Assembly (NCBI RefSeq): GCF_023630255.1
Contig: NZ_JALPRS010000003.1
Coordinates: 372,001 to 436,000 of the forward strand
Reading direction: 5' to 3'
Origin: Pontibacter deserti
GTDB lineage: Bacteria; Bacteroidota; Bacteroidia; Cytophagales; Hymenobacteraceae
Length of the DNA stretch: 64,000 nt
The notes under the pieces were generated by a model. That model was not told the DNA's origin. It saw only the letters and a list, made by a program, of their open reading frames with translations, and ran no database searches. The stretch's first letter is position 1, and each line of letters starts with the position of its first letter. A program made the translations under genes and the position numbers. Shown here piece by piece: positions 43,563 to 51,359 of this stretch.

Positions 43563-44050
43563 TGTCATCCCGAGCGAAACCGAAGGATCCCATTTATCCT
43601 AAAGATTACATTTGTACTGATTTGAACTAAGCAATACTTCCATAGTCAATTTCAATCCTGAGAGCTTTATTCACCTACAGTTGTCATAGCTGGCTTTGGT
43701 GCGCTCATGGCCGCGGGGCCCCGTCTTCGGGTATCGCGCTGCTGATTTGAAGCTCCCCTCGTACCTCGGGTTGCCTTCGGCACCGCGACAAATCAAAGGC
43801 GCTCAACCCAAAGACTGATATGGTCCGATAGCTAAGCTATAGTTAATTTGAGTTCTATAGTTTTATAGCTTTTCTTGTGGTTGTATTTCCGTAGGGACAG
43901 GTCACGACCTGTCCGCCCATGGTCTATAACTATAAAACCAAAGCTCGAACTATAGCAATGGCAGAAAGTCCCCCTTTGAAGGGGGCGAAGGGGGATGTTT
44001 AACGCCAACTATAAAATCAACCCAGATATCTCAAGCTGTTCGAGATGACA
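43563..44050. repeat. Palindrome mosaic copy B, bounded by inverted repeats
   Basis: The 670-base gap between the DUF4403 and tdh genes carries no CDS. Its left end (43563-43576, TGTCATCCCGAGCG) and right end (44029-44050, ending GATGACA) are related inverted repeats of the same type as the 82-base hairpin at 50624-50705. Between them lies copy B of the mosaic: a 34-base block identical to 2290-2323 at 43788-43821, the GGACAGGTC palindrome at 43895-43903/43906-43914, and a CCCCCTTTGAAGGGGG stem near 43973. The whole 488-base unit looks like a non-autonomous, MITE-like or composite repeat. Confidence 0.7.
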
Positions 44051-44068
44051 GAAAAAAGTAACAGAAGC

Positions 44069-44094
44069 TCCCTCTCCTGTTTTTAGGAGAGGGA
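44069..44094. repeat. Short palindrome TCCCTCTCCT...AGGAGAGGGA
   Basis: Ten-base perfect arms (44069-44078, 44085-44094) flank a six-base loop directly beside copy B. It is another member of the intergenic palindrome set, with no T-run and so not an obvious terminator. Confidence 0.6.
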
Positions 44095-44112
44095 TGGGGT
44101 GAGGTAAAACAA

Positions 44113-44142
44113 AAAAGGCGACACATCGCTGCATCGCCTTTT
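44113..44142. terminator. Terminator downstream of tdh
   Basis: Arms AAAAGGCGA (44113-44121) and TCGCCTTTT (44134-44142) with a 12-base loop. On the minus strand this ends tdh transcription. Confidence 0.7.
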
Positions 44143-44165
44143 TCTAAAACTATAGTTCTGCAAAC

Positions 44166-45140
44166 CTATACAGCCTGCTCTTGCTTCATCTTTTTCAAAT
44201 TCAGCAGCATATCCGCAGTCATCGCATCCAGGTCGTAAGCTGGTTTCCAGTTCCAGTCCTGTTGTGCGGCGCTGTCGTCTATGCTTTGTGGCCACGAGTC
44301 GGCTATTTGCTGGCGCGAGTCTGGCTTGTAGCTGATCTCAAATTCCGGGATATGTTTCTGGATTGACTCAGCGATCTCTTTTGGTGAGAAGCTCATGGCG
44401 CTCAGGTTATACGAGCTGCGAACTTTTACTTGCTCTGCCGGGGCATGCATCAAGTCCAATGTAGCTTTCAGGGCATCTGGCATGTACATCATCGGCAGGT
44501 AGGTGTTCTCGCTCAGGAAGCATTCGTAGCTGGCGCTTTCCAAGGCCTGGTGGTAAATATCAACGGCGTAATCTGTTGTACCACCACCTGGTAATGCTTT
44601 GTAACCAATAAGGCCAGGGTAACGCAGGCTGCGCACATCCAGGCCATACTTCTCGAAATAATATTCGCACCAGCGCTCACCAGCCTGTTTACTGATACCA
44701 TACACCGTGTTAGGGTCCATGATCGTGTGCTGCGGCGTGTTCTGGCGTGGGGTGTTCGGTCCGAAAACAGCAATAGAGCTCGGCCAGTATACCTTCTCTA
44801 CTTTATGCTCCAGGGCCAGGTCCAGCACATTAAACAGGCCGTCCATGTTCAGCTTCCATGCAAATTTCGGATTTTTCTCGCCGGTTGCTGACAGCACCGC
44901 TGCCAGGTGGTAGATCTGCTTGAATTTATATTTTGCTGCCAGTTCGCCCATTGCTTTTGGGTCCAGCACATCTATTTTCTCGAAAGGGCCTGAATCGCGC
45001 AGGTCGACATTTTTAGGTGCTGCAATATCTGCCGCCACTACATTGCTTCCGCCATACATATTACGCAGTTCCATGGTTAGTTCTGAGCCAAGCTGGCCAC
45101 TCGAACCTATTACCAATACCGTATCACTTGTGTTTGCCAT
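44166..45140 (-). CDS. tdh: L-threonine 3-dehydrogenase, SDR/epimerase type
   Basis: I take the start at 45140 (MANTSDTVLV); the frame extends eight codons further to 45164. The 324-residue Rossmann protein belongs to the extended SDR type of threonine dehydrogenase. The NAD site is GSSGQLGSELT (about 12-22) and the catalytic YxxxK is in VYGISKQAG (about 142-150). The LSENTYLPMMYMPDA block is typical of these threonine dehydrogenases. The product, 2-amino-3-ketobutyrate, is the substrate of Kbl, encoded 1.6 kb away on the other strand. Confidence 0.88.
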   Translation of the reverse strand: MANTSDTVLVIGSSGQLGSELTMELRNMYGGSNVVAADIAAPKNVDLRDSGPFEKIDVLDPKAMGELAAKYKFKQIYHLAAVLSATGEKNPKFAWKLNMDGLFNVLDLALEHKVEKVYWPSSIAVFGPNTPRQNTPQHTIMDPNTVYGISKQAGERWCEYYFEKYGLDVRSLRYPGLIGYKALPGGGTTDYAVDIYHQALESASYECFLSENTYLPMMYMPDALKATLDLMHAPAEQVKVRSSYNLSAMSFSPKEIAESIQKHIPEFEISYKPDSRQQIADSWPQSIDDSAAQQDWNWKPAYDLDAMTADMLLNLKKMKQEQAV

Positions 45141-45485
45141 AATTACGCTAAATCGTTTGCACAAAGTAACCTATTTCAATGCAATCCTGAAAGTATAACT
45201 TATAAGAAACACAGGTGCTTGTATGATTTGGATAGGAGAAAGTTGCTTAAATACAAAAAGAGAGTGCCTGCGTATTGCAAGCGCTCTCTAAAACCAAACT
45301 AATCTAACACTTATTACACACCTTGTAACAAAGGTAACTAACTGGTTGCAGCCCCGGAACAGCATGCCGCAGACTTAAAGATTAAATAACATTAGCCTGA
45401 AAAGCAGCCTGGATGTTACTGGCTTGTGCAACGGATTTGCCTATATTTGTAAGAATTAGCCTGTGTTTTACAAGACGGCCTGTAC
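45141..45485. other. Divergent intergenic region between tdh and the repeat-protein gene
   Basis: There is no gene here. A nine-base hairpin (45259-45267/45281-45289, AGAGAGTGC with GCGCTCTCT) is followed by AAAA on its right side and preceded by an A-tract, so it does not fit a terminator for the plus strand. TATATTTG at 45442-45449 matches the -7 consensus for the downstream gene, but the nearest TTG (45424) is only 15 bp away. Regulation of both divergent genes presumably sits here. Confidence 0.45.
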
Positions 45486-46646
45486 ATGACGTTTGAAGAA
45501 TACCTTGTAAAGAAACGCATTAATAAAGCTGCATTTGTGGCTGGCGACCCTGCGCGGTTTGCTGCCTGGGAAGACATGTATACCCAGATGCACCCGAACA
45601 GCTTTTATATTGCCGTAAAAATGGTGATAAATGATGTGCGGTTAAGGTATCATTTAGCGGAAAAAGATGTGCCAAAAGCTGCTCCGGCAACTGCTGCACC
45701 ACGCCCGGTTATGCGTCGTGCCGCTCCGGCTGCAGAAGCAACACAACCTGCTGTTCCACAGGAAACATTAGAAGCCACACCAACTCCAAAGCCGCGGCCA
45801 GTAGTTAAGCACCCAACTATAACCAAGCCAACTATAGCCGAAGGCGAAACTATAAATCCGGAAGAAACTAAACCTGCTGAGCCAGCTAAGCCAAGGCCGG
45901 TAATCAAGCGACCAATTATAGCTAAACCTGCAGCTACTGCAGAGGGCGAAACTCCGGTTTCAGAAAGTAAGCCTGCAACAGAAGGTACCACGCCAACCAG
46001 ACCACGGCCGGTAATTAAGCGTCCTGCCGCTTTACAGAAACCTGCTACAGAAGGAACAGAAGCTACCAAAGCTTCAGAGCCAACTATAGTTCCGGAAGCC
46101 GAAACGCCTAAACCACCAGCGCGCCCAAGACCTGTTATAAAAAGACCGACTGCCCTGCAAAAGCCAACAGAAGAAAAACCTGCGGATGTAGAAGGTCCAT
46201 CAACAGAGATAACTAACGGAACTATAAAGCCAGCAGAAACTATAGTTTCAGGAGAGGCGGAAACGCCAAAACCTGCCCGGCCACGACCGGTAATGAAACG
46301 ACCTGTAGCTCTGCAGCAGCCACTTGTAGCAGAAGAAGCTAAACCTGAAGCTGAAAAGTCGGAAGAGCAGCCAACTATAAACGCTGCCGAAGAACCTGTT
46401 CCTGCGCCAAAGCCACCAAGGCCGCGACCTGTAATTAAAAGGCCAACGCCTGCTACAGAGTCAACTATAAGCGAAGCGAAACCGGAAGAACCAACGCAGC
46501 CAACTATAGCTGAGGCAAAAGCTGAGCAGCCTGAACCGGAGGTACCAACAGACGAAACTATAAAACCAAAGCCGCCACGTCCGCGCCCTATTATCCGGAG
46601 GCCACCGCCTAAACCAGATGAGACCGGCGACGCAACCGGCGTATAA
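45486..46646 (+). CDS. Pro/Thr/Lys-rich PRPVIKRP-repeat protein
   Basis: This 386-residue protein has no signal peptide. A folded-looking head (about 1-62) begins MTFEEYLVKKRINKAAF and contains aromatic residues. The rest is a disordered array of about eight units built on PRPVIKRP (variants PRPVMRRA, PRPVVKHP, PRPVMKRP, PRPIIRRP), separated by acidic Glu/Thr/Ala/Pro linkers. The charge alternates between basic PRPVIKRP blocks and acidic linkers. All ten Thr-Ile pairs are encoded ACT-ATA. It resembles proline-rich, SH3-ligand-like or polyelectrolyte spacer proteins, but I know no family. kbl follows 58 bases after it on the same strand. Confidence 0.75.
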   Translation: MTFEEYLVKKRINKAAFVAGDPARFAAWEDMYTQMHPNSFYIAVKMVINDVRLRYHLAEKDVPKAAPATAAPRPVMRRAAPAAEATQPAVPQETLEATPTPKPRPVVKHPTITKPTIAEGETINPEETKPAEPAKPRPVIKRPIIAKPAATAEGETPVSESKPATEGTTPTRPRPVIKRPAALQKPATEGTEATKASEPTIVPEAETPKPPARPRPVIKRPTALQKPTEEKPADVEGPSTEITNGTIKPAETIVSGEAETPKPARPRPVMKRPVALQQPLVAEEAKPEAEKSEEQPTINAAEEPVPAPKPPRPRPVIKRPTPATESTISEAKPEEPTQPTIAEAKAEQPEPEVPTDETIKPKPPRPRPIIRRPPPKPDETGDATGV

Positions 46647-46704
46647 CTATAGTTTATAACTTATCCAGAACTAAAAACGAACAACGATAAACGAATAACG
46701 AAAT

Positions 46705-47901
46705 ATGTACGAAACCTTAAAACCTGACCTGGAACAACAGCTGGAAGAAATAAAGGCTGCCGGACTATATAAGCAAGAGCGCATTATTACTACGCCACAG
46801 GGCGCCGACATTGATACCACACAGATGCACCATGTGCTTAACTTCTGCGCCAACAACTACCTGGGCTTATCGGCTCACCCAAAGGTAATTGAAGCTGCCA
46901 AGGAAGCTATTGATACACATGGCTACGGCATGAGCTCAGTGCGTTTTATCTGCGGTACCCAGGATATTCATAAAGAGCTGGAGCGTAAGTTATCTGAGTT
47001 CTTAGGCACTGAAGATACAATCCTTTACGCCGCCGCTTTCGATGCGAATGGTGGTGTGTTTGAGCCTTTGTTTGATGCCGATTCAGCTATTATTTCGGAT
47101 GCGCTGAACCATGCTTCAATTATAGATGGCGTGCGTTTGTGTAAGGCACAGCGTTTCCGTTATAACCACAACGACATGGCCGACCTGGAAGCAAAGCTGC
47201 AGGAGGCTGTAAATGCCAATACAAAACACCGCATTATAGTTACCGACGGTTCATTCTCGATGGACGGTACAGTTGCACAGCTGGATAAGATCGTAGCACT
47301 GGCTGACAAGTATAAAGCGCTGATCATGGTAGATGATTCGCATTCTACTGGCTTTATGGGTAAGACCGGCCGTGGCGTGCACGAGTACCACAACGTAATG
47401 GATAAAGTGGACATCATTACAGGTACGCTGGGCAAAGCACTGGGTGGTGCCATGGGTGGTTTCACATCCGGTAAAAAAGAGATTATTGAGATGCTGCGCC
47501 AGCGTTCGCGTCCTTACCTGTTCTCTAACTCACTGGCTCCGTCTATAGTGGGCGCTTCTATTGCCGTATTGGATATGCTGAGCTCAACCACTGAACTGCG
47601 CGATAAGCTGGAGTGGAACACCAAATATTTCCGTGAGCAGATAACAGCAGCCGGTTTCGATATTAAGCCAGGCGATCACCCGATTGTACCGGTTATGTTG
47701 TACGATGCACCGCTGGCACAGGAATTTGCAGCCCGTATGCTGGACAGAGGTATTTATGTGATCGGTTTCTACTACCCGGTTGTACCAAAAGGCCAGGCCC
47801 GTATCCGTGTGCAGCTGTCTGCCGTGCACGACAGAGTACATATCGATAAATGTATTGCCGCCTTTACCGAAGTAGGCAGAGAGCTTGGTGTGATCAAGTA
47901 A
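46705..47901 (+). CDS. kbl: Glycine C-acetyltransferase (2-amino-3-ketobutyrate CoA ligase)
   Basis: This 398-residue PLP enzyme of the alpha-oxoamine synthase family splits 2-amino-3-ketobutyrate with CoA into glycine and acetyl-CoA. The PLP lysine is in [13 protein letters not shown] (about 244), and [11 protein letters not shown] (about 211) carries the Asp/His contacts. NYLGLSAHP near residue 50 and the family's length match. With tdh it forms the two-step threonine-to-glycine pathway. Confidence 0.94.
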   Translation: MYETLKPDLEQQLEEIKAAGLYKQERIITTPQGADIDTTQMHHVLNFCANNYLGLSAHPKVIEAAKEAIDTHGYGMSSVRFICGTQDIHKELERKLSEFLGTEDTILYAAAFDANGGVFEPLFDADSAIISDALNHASIIDGVRLCKAQRFRYNHNDMADLEAKLQEAVNANTKHRIIVTDGSFSMDGTVAQLDKIVALADKYKALIMVDDSHSTGFMGKTGRGVHEYHNVMDKVDIITGTLGKALGGAMGGFTSGKKEIIEMLRQRSRPYLFSNSLAPSIVGASIAVLDMLSSTTELRDKLEWNTKYFREQITAAGFDIKPGDHPIVPVMLYDAPLAQEFAARMLDRGIYVIGFYYPVVPKGQARIRVQLSAVHDRVHIDKCIAAFTEVGRELGVIK

Positions 47902-47921
47902 GATTATCCCTCGTGAATAAT

Positions 47922-47956
47922 AAAAAGGCCACTCTTATAACAGGAGTGGCTTTTTT
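47922..47956 (+). terminator. Terminator after kbl
   Basis: Arms GCCACTC (47928-47934) and GAGTGGC (47944-47950) are preceded by AAAAA and followed by TTTTTT. Confidence 0.8.
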
Positions 47957-48000
47957 CTTGTTGAGTTTTAGTAACTTGATGTTTAAACTATAAATCTGGA

Positions 48001-48219
48001 ATGGAATTGATCTCGTTTGGCAGCAGCAACTTTACCTATAGTTTGATAATCACGCTGATGATTATCTATTATGCAGGAGCGTTGGTGTCGCTTATTCACC
48101 TGATTTTTAAAACAGATTACGATCTGAAAGAGCGCCTGCTCTGGATGCTGGTGCTATGGCTTATACCTATACTTGGATTAATATTCTACTGGGTAAGCTG
48201 GCGGAAACGTAAAGTATAA
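48001..48219 (+). CDS. Small PLD nuclease N-terminal-type membrane protein
   Basis: This 72-residue protein has two membrane helices (about 12-35 and 46-64) and a basic C-terminus (SWRKRKV). The pattern YYAGALVSLIHLI...W.LVLWLIPILGLIFYW matches the PLDc_N mini-domain, also found fused to cardiolipin synthases but common as a free-standing protein. Its function when free-standing is unknown. Confidence 0.78.
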   Translation: MELISFGSSNFTYSLIITLMIIYYAGALVSLIHLIFKTDYDLKERLLWMLVLWLIPILGLIFYWVSWRKRKV

Positions 48220-48263
48220 ACTTAGTACTGGCGCTGGTATCTAACCGGTGTCGCAAAGTGTGC

Positions 48264-48281
48264 GCGAGTCTCCAGACTCGC
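48264..48281. repeat. Short palindrome GCGAGTCT-CC-AGACTCGC
   Basis: Eight-base perfect arms with a two-base centre lie seven bases past the end of cdaA (minus strand). There is no T-run, so it is classed with the window's intergenic palindromes. It might still help end cdaA transcripts. Confidence 0.5.
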
Positions 48282-48288
48282 TGGGAAA

Positions 48289-49128
48289 TCAGGCAGCACT
48301 CACCGATTTTTCGGATGGGCTTATAGTTGCACGTTGGTCCGTATCGAACAGGAACTGGTTAAGCTTTACGCGCAGGTCAGCAGAAGATAAGTTACGGAAA
48401 GCTTCGCCGTTTCGCACCAAGGCAATCTGCCCGGTCTCTTCCGAAACTACCAAAACTATACTGTCTGTGATCTCCGTTAAACCGATAGCTGCACGGTGCC
48501 TCAGACCCATAGAAGCCGGAATCTCCTGGTTCTCAGAAACCGGAAGTATACAGCGCGCCGCTTTTATTCGATTGCTTGCTATAATTACGGCACCATCGTG
48601 TAGCGGGCTGTTCTTGTTAAAGATCGACATCAGCAAACGCTTCGAGATAACGGCATCAATCAAATCCCCTGACTCGGCATAGTATTTCAACTCAGAGCTT
48701 TTTGCAAATACAATAAGGGCACCCGTATTTTTAGCGGCCAGTGATTTTGCAGCTTCTATAAAAGGCGTTAAGCTCAGTTTTTCTGTTTGCTCGCGGCGCC
48801 ACGGAAATCCCCAGAAACGGTCGTGGTTAAAGGCGGTGGTTTTACCTATTAATAACAGGAAACGGCGGATCTCAGGCTGGAACAGGATAATGGCAGCAAG
48901 CACACCCACCCCCATAAACTGCCCAAGTATAATACTGAGCAACTCCATGCCGGCGGCACGCACCACCAGGTATAGCAGGTAAATAGAGAGCAGGCCTAAA
49001 AAGATCTTGAGCGCCACACTACCGGTAAGCAGCTTGTATAGTTGGTATAGCAGCGCCGTTACGAGCAGAATGTCGATGATGTCGAGAAACTCGATCTCTA
49101 AAAACCCTATTGTGAATAAGAATGTCAA
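48289..49128 (-). CDS. cdaA: Diadenylate cyclase CdaA (c-di-AMP synthase)
   Basis: This 279-residue protein has three N-terminal membrane helices (about 20-38, 42-60 and 66-84), then a DisA_N cyclase domain. The catalytic motifs are LHDGAVII (about 173-180) and GLRHRAAIG (about 208-216); together they bind ATP and metal. It makes the second messenger c-di-AMP, which governs osmotic and cell-wall homeostasis. Its start overlaps the folP stop by four bases (ATGA), so it is translationally coupled to folP. The glmM/cdaR partners of Firmicutes are not present here. Confidence 0.93.
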   Translation of the reverse strand: MTFLFTIGFLEIEFLDIIDILLVTALLYQLYKLLTGSVALKIFLGLLSIYLLYLVVRAAGMELLSIILGQFMGVGVLAAIILFQPEIRRFLLLIGKTTAFNHDRFWGFPWRREQTEKLSLTPFIEAAKSLAAKNTGALIVFAKSSELKYYAESGDLIDAVISKRLLMSIFNKNSPLHDGAVIIASNRIKAARCILPVSENQEIPASMGLRHRAAIGLTEITDSIVLVVSEETGQIALVRNGEAFRNLSSADLRVKLNQFLFDTDQRATISPSEKSVSAA

Positions 49129-49991
49129 AGTGTTGTTTTCTTGTATAGTTCTATTGCCTGCTTAGTTTCTTTTACGTCGTGTACACGCAAAATATTGGCT
49201 CCCTTCATCAGGGCAATGGTATTTACAACTATCGTTCCGGTTAAGGCATCAGCCTGGTCAATGCCCAGTGTTTTGTAAACCATCGATTTACGCGACATGC
49301 CCGCAAGTATAGGTAAGCCCAATATACGCAAATCTTCCAGACGGTTCAGTAACTCGAAGTTATGTTCTGTAGTTTTTGCAAAGCCAAAACCGGGGTCAAG
49401 TATAATATCGTTAACGCCGAGGCGGGTAAGCTTAGCCACCTGTTGCTGCAGCTCGTCCAGCACTTCTATCGTCACATCGCTATAGTTGGCCATAGTTTGC
49501 ATGGTTTGCGGTGTGCCGCGCATGTGCATCAGTATGTACGGAACCTGCAGTCGGGCCACGGTCTCAAACATCTTTTCATCCAAAGTGCCACCTGCCACGT
49601 CGTTTATGATAGCTGCGCCTGCGTTTATACTTGCTTCGGCCACATCAGCCCTGAATGTATCCACTGAAAGTAAAACATCCGGAAACTCCCGAACTATAGA
49701 TTCGATGGCAGGTATAAGCCTGTCATGTTCTTCCTGAGACGAAATATCTGCTGCGCCGGGACGCGTGGAATAACCACCAATATCGAGTATGTCGGCCCCT
49801 TCAGCCAGCATAACGCGGGCACGTTCAATGGCTTCTTCGGTGGAGCTCAGGCGGCTGCCGGGGTAAAAAGAATCGGGGGTAACATTCAGGATGCCCATCA
49901 CCAGCGGCGTGTCCAGGGAGAGGAGCTTTCCGCGACAGTTAAGTGTGGTTTTTTTCTTAAAAAGCGTATCTTTCGATTCCAATGTAGGCAC
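49125..49991 (-). CDS. folP: Dihydropteroate synthase
   Basis: This 288-residue TIM-barrel enzyme of folate synthesis joins p-aminobenzoate to the pterin diphosphate; it is the sulfonamide target. Signatures are MGILNVTPDSF (about 34-44), DIGGYSTRPGA (about 71-81), MHMRGTPQTM (about 155-164), DPGFGFAKT (about 200-208) and the C-terminal RVHDV. The cdaA gene overlaps its stop. The DUF1599 gene reads away from it 35 bases upstream. Confidence 0.96.
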   Translation of the reverse strand: MPTLESKDTLFKKKTTLNCRGKLLSLDTPLVMGILNVTPDSFYPGSRLSSTEEAIERARVMLAEGADILDIGGYSTRPGAADISSQEEHDRLIPAIESIVREFPDVLLSVDTFRADVAEASINAGAAIINDVAGGTLDEKMFETVARLQVPYILMHMRGTPQTMQTMANYSDVTIEVLDELQQQVAKLTRLGVNDIILDPGFGFAKTTEHNFELLNRLEDLRILGLPILAGMSRKSMVYKTLGIDQADALTGTIVVNTIALMKGANILRVHDVKETKQAIELYKKTTL

Positions 49992-50026
49992 CTTGGTCTA
50001 TTGATTTTAAAATTAAAGCTAAAAAG

Positions 50027-50581
50027 TTGATTAGTCAAACACTCCAGGAATATAATCAGGTAGTACAGCGCTGCAAAGACACTTTTGTGAAGAAAACAAA
50101 AGATTATGGCACGGCTTGGCGCGTGCTGCGACTGCCTTCTATTACCGATCAGATCTTTATTAAGGCGCAACGCATCCGCTCTATTCAGGAGAAGGGCAAG
50201 CAGCTGGTGGAAGACGACATCCGCGACGAGTTTGTAGGCATTATTAACTACTGCGTAATTGCCCTGATGCAGCTTAGTTTGCCAGCCGATGCCGAACAGA
50301 CGTTGCCAGCCGAAGAAGTAGAGCGCCAGTATACGCACCACATCGAAGAGAACATAAAGCTGCTGACGGCCAAGAACCACGATTACGGCGAAGCCTGGCG
50401 CGACATGCGTGTAAGCTCCATCACCGACATTATCCTGATGAAACTATACCGCACCAAGCAGATAGAAGACAACGAAGGCCAGACGCTGATCTCGGAAGGT
50501 GTGGAAGCCAACTACCGCGACATGATCAACTACGCCGTTTTTGCGCTGATAAAGCTGGGTTTTGCGGAGAAGGTGCAGTAA
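50027..50581 (+). CDS. DUF1599 nucleotide-modification-associated protein
   Basis: This 184-residue protein has two copies of the same module: KKTKDYGTAWRVLRLPSITD (about 21-40) and the related KNHDYGEAWRDMRVSSITD (about 113-131). This is the DUF1599 family, thought to act in nucleotide metabolism or base modification; the exact reaction is unknown. The only start available upstream of the conserved region is TTG at 50027, since no ATG or GTG lies in frame. It is divergent from folP with a 35-base gap. Confidence 0.85.
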   Translation: MISQTLQEYNQVVQRCKDTFVKKTKDYGTAWRVLRLPSITDQIFIKAQRIRSIQEKGKQLVEDDIRDEFVGIINYCVIALMQLSLPADAEQTLPAEEVERQYTHHIEENIKLLTAKNHDYGEAWRDMRVSSITDIILMKLYRTKQIEDNEGQTLISEGVEANYRDMINYAVFALIKLGFAEKVQ

Positions 50582-50623
50582 GTTATAGTTTATAAATTTG
50601 GCTATAGTTGTAACATTCTTTAG

Positions 50624-50705
50624 TGTCATCCCGAGCGCAGCCGAGGGATCTTATACTGCACAATAGGTGGGCACATAAGATGTCTCGACTGCGCTCGACA
50701 TGACA
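50624..50705. repeat. 82-base imperfect inverted repeat (CCGAGCGCAG type)
   Basis: Thirty-one-base arms (50624-50654 and 50675-50705) match at 26 positions and both begin or end TGTCAT/ATGACA. The left arm contains CCGAGCGCAGCCGAGG and the right CTCGACTGCGCTCGACA. Related arms bound the 488-base unit at 43563-44050. It is a REP-like palindromic element, common in this phylum to my knowledge, sitting between DUF1599 and an AT-rich lipoprotein gene. Confidence 0.75.
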
Positions 50706-50725
50706 GGTTGATTAAATTACAAGAA

Positions 50726-51298
50726 ATGAAATACTTTATAGTTATTGCTGTAGCTCTACTTTGTATGACTTCTTGTAGTAACTCAAAGAGCTATAGTATT
50801 GATGGTATAGAGTATACTGTAACTCCTGTTGATAGCTCTTTAAATTTATTGGTTGAGACCAATGAATTTTCTGGCGTTATATTTAATGAGAAGACAAAGC
50901 CATACCGTGATATCTTCTCATTTAGGATGTTGGTTAGACCAACTAAAGAAGAAAAAATTACGGCTTTTACACCGTCTCTTGAAGAAATCATCAAAGCCGA
51001 GAGAATTCTAAAAAGATGTGTTGAAGTCGATAAGATTGGTGCTGACAGTATGGAAATATCGGATGGCTCAATTCAAGAATTATCTAACTATAGCAGGCAG
51101 TATTTTGGAGCAGTTAATGAAAAAGGTCAAAAGCTTATTTGGATTAACTGTTTTGCAAAACAGAGTGCCTTTATTAATCCTACTTGGAAAATAGAAGAAG
51201 TTTCTGTAGATGATGGTGGAGACTGGTTCTTTAATATAATTACAAATATTGATACAGATGAATGTTACGGTTTCTTTAGAAACTCAATTGGTGGTTAA
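50726..51298 (+). CDS. Hypothetical AT-rich lipoprotein
   Basis: I start at ATG 50726 (MKYFIVIAVALLCMTSC) rather than the in-frame TTG at 50708; the leader ends with lipobox MTSC (Cys17). The 190-residue protein has an alpha/beta soluble domain with DSMEISDGSIQEL and DGGDWFFNI, none of which I recognise. Its codon use is distinctly more AT-rich than both neighbours, and it lies directly beside the 82-base repeat element, which suggests insertion into an otherwise conserved cluster. Function unknown. Confidence 0.68.
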   Translation: MKYFIVIAVALLCMTSCSNSKSYSIDGIEYTVTPVDSSLNLLVETNEFSGVIFNEKTKPYRDIFSFRMLVRPTKEEKITAFTPSLEEIIKAERILKRCVEVDKIGADSMEISDGSIQELSNYSRQYFGAVNEKGQKLIWINCFAKQSAFINPTWKIEEVSVDDGGDWFFNIITNIDTDECYGFFRNSIGG

Positions 51299-51359
51299 CT
51301 CCACAACTATAAACTTATTAACTTTCTAAACCTCTAACTTTCTAACTGAAAGCAGAACC

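Noticed and set aside
43563-44050. Insertion sequence with transposase
   Set aside because: There is inverted-repeat structure but no transposase-sized ORF inside. It is listed as a non-autonomous repeat instead.
45780-46620. Regular DNA repeats in this gene taken as a CRISPR-like array
   Set aside because: The repeats are in frame, diverged at synonymous positions, and separated by coding linkers of varying length. They reflect protein repeats, not direct repeats with unique spacers.
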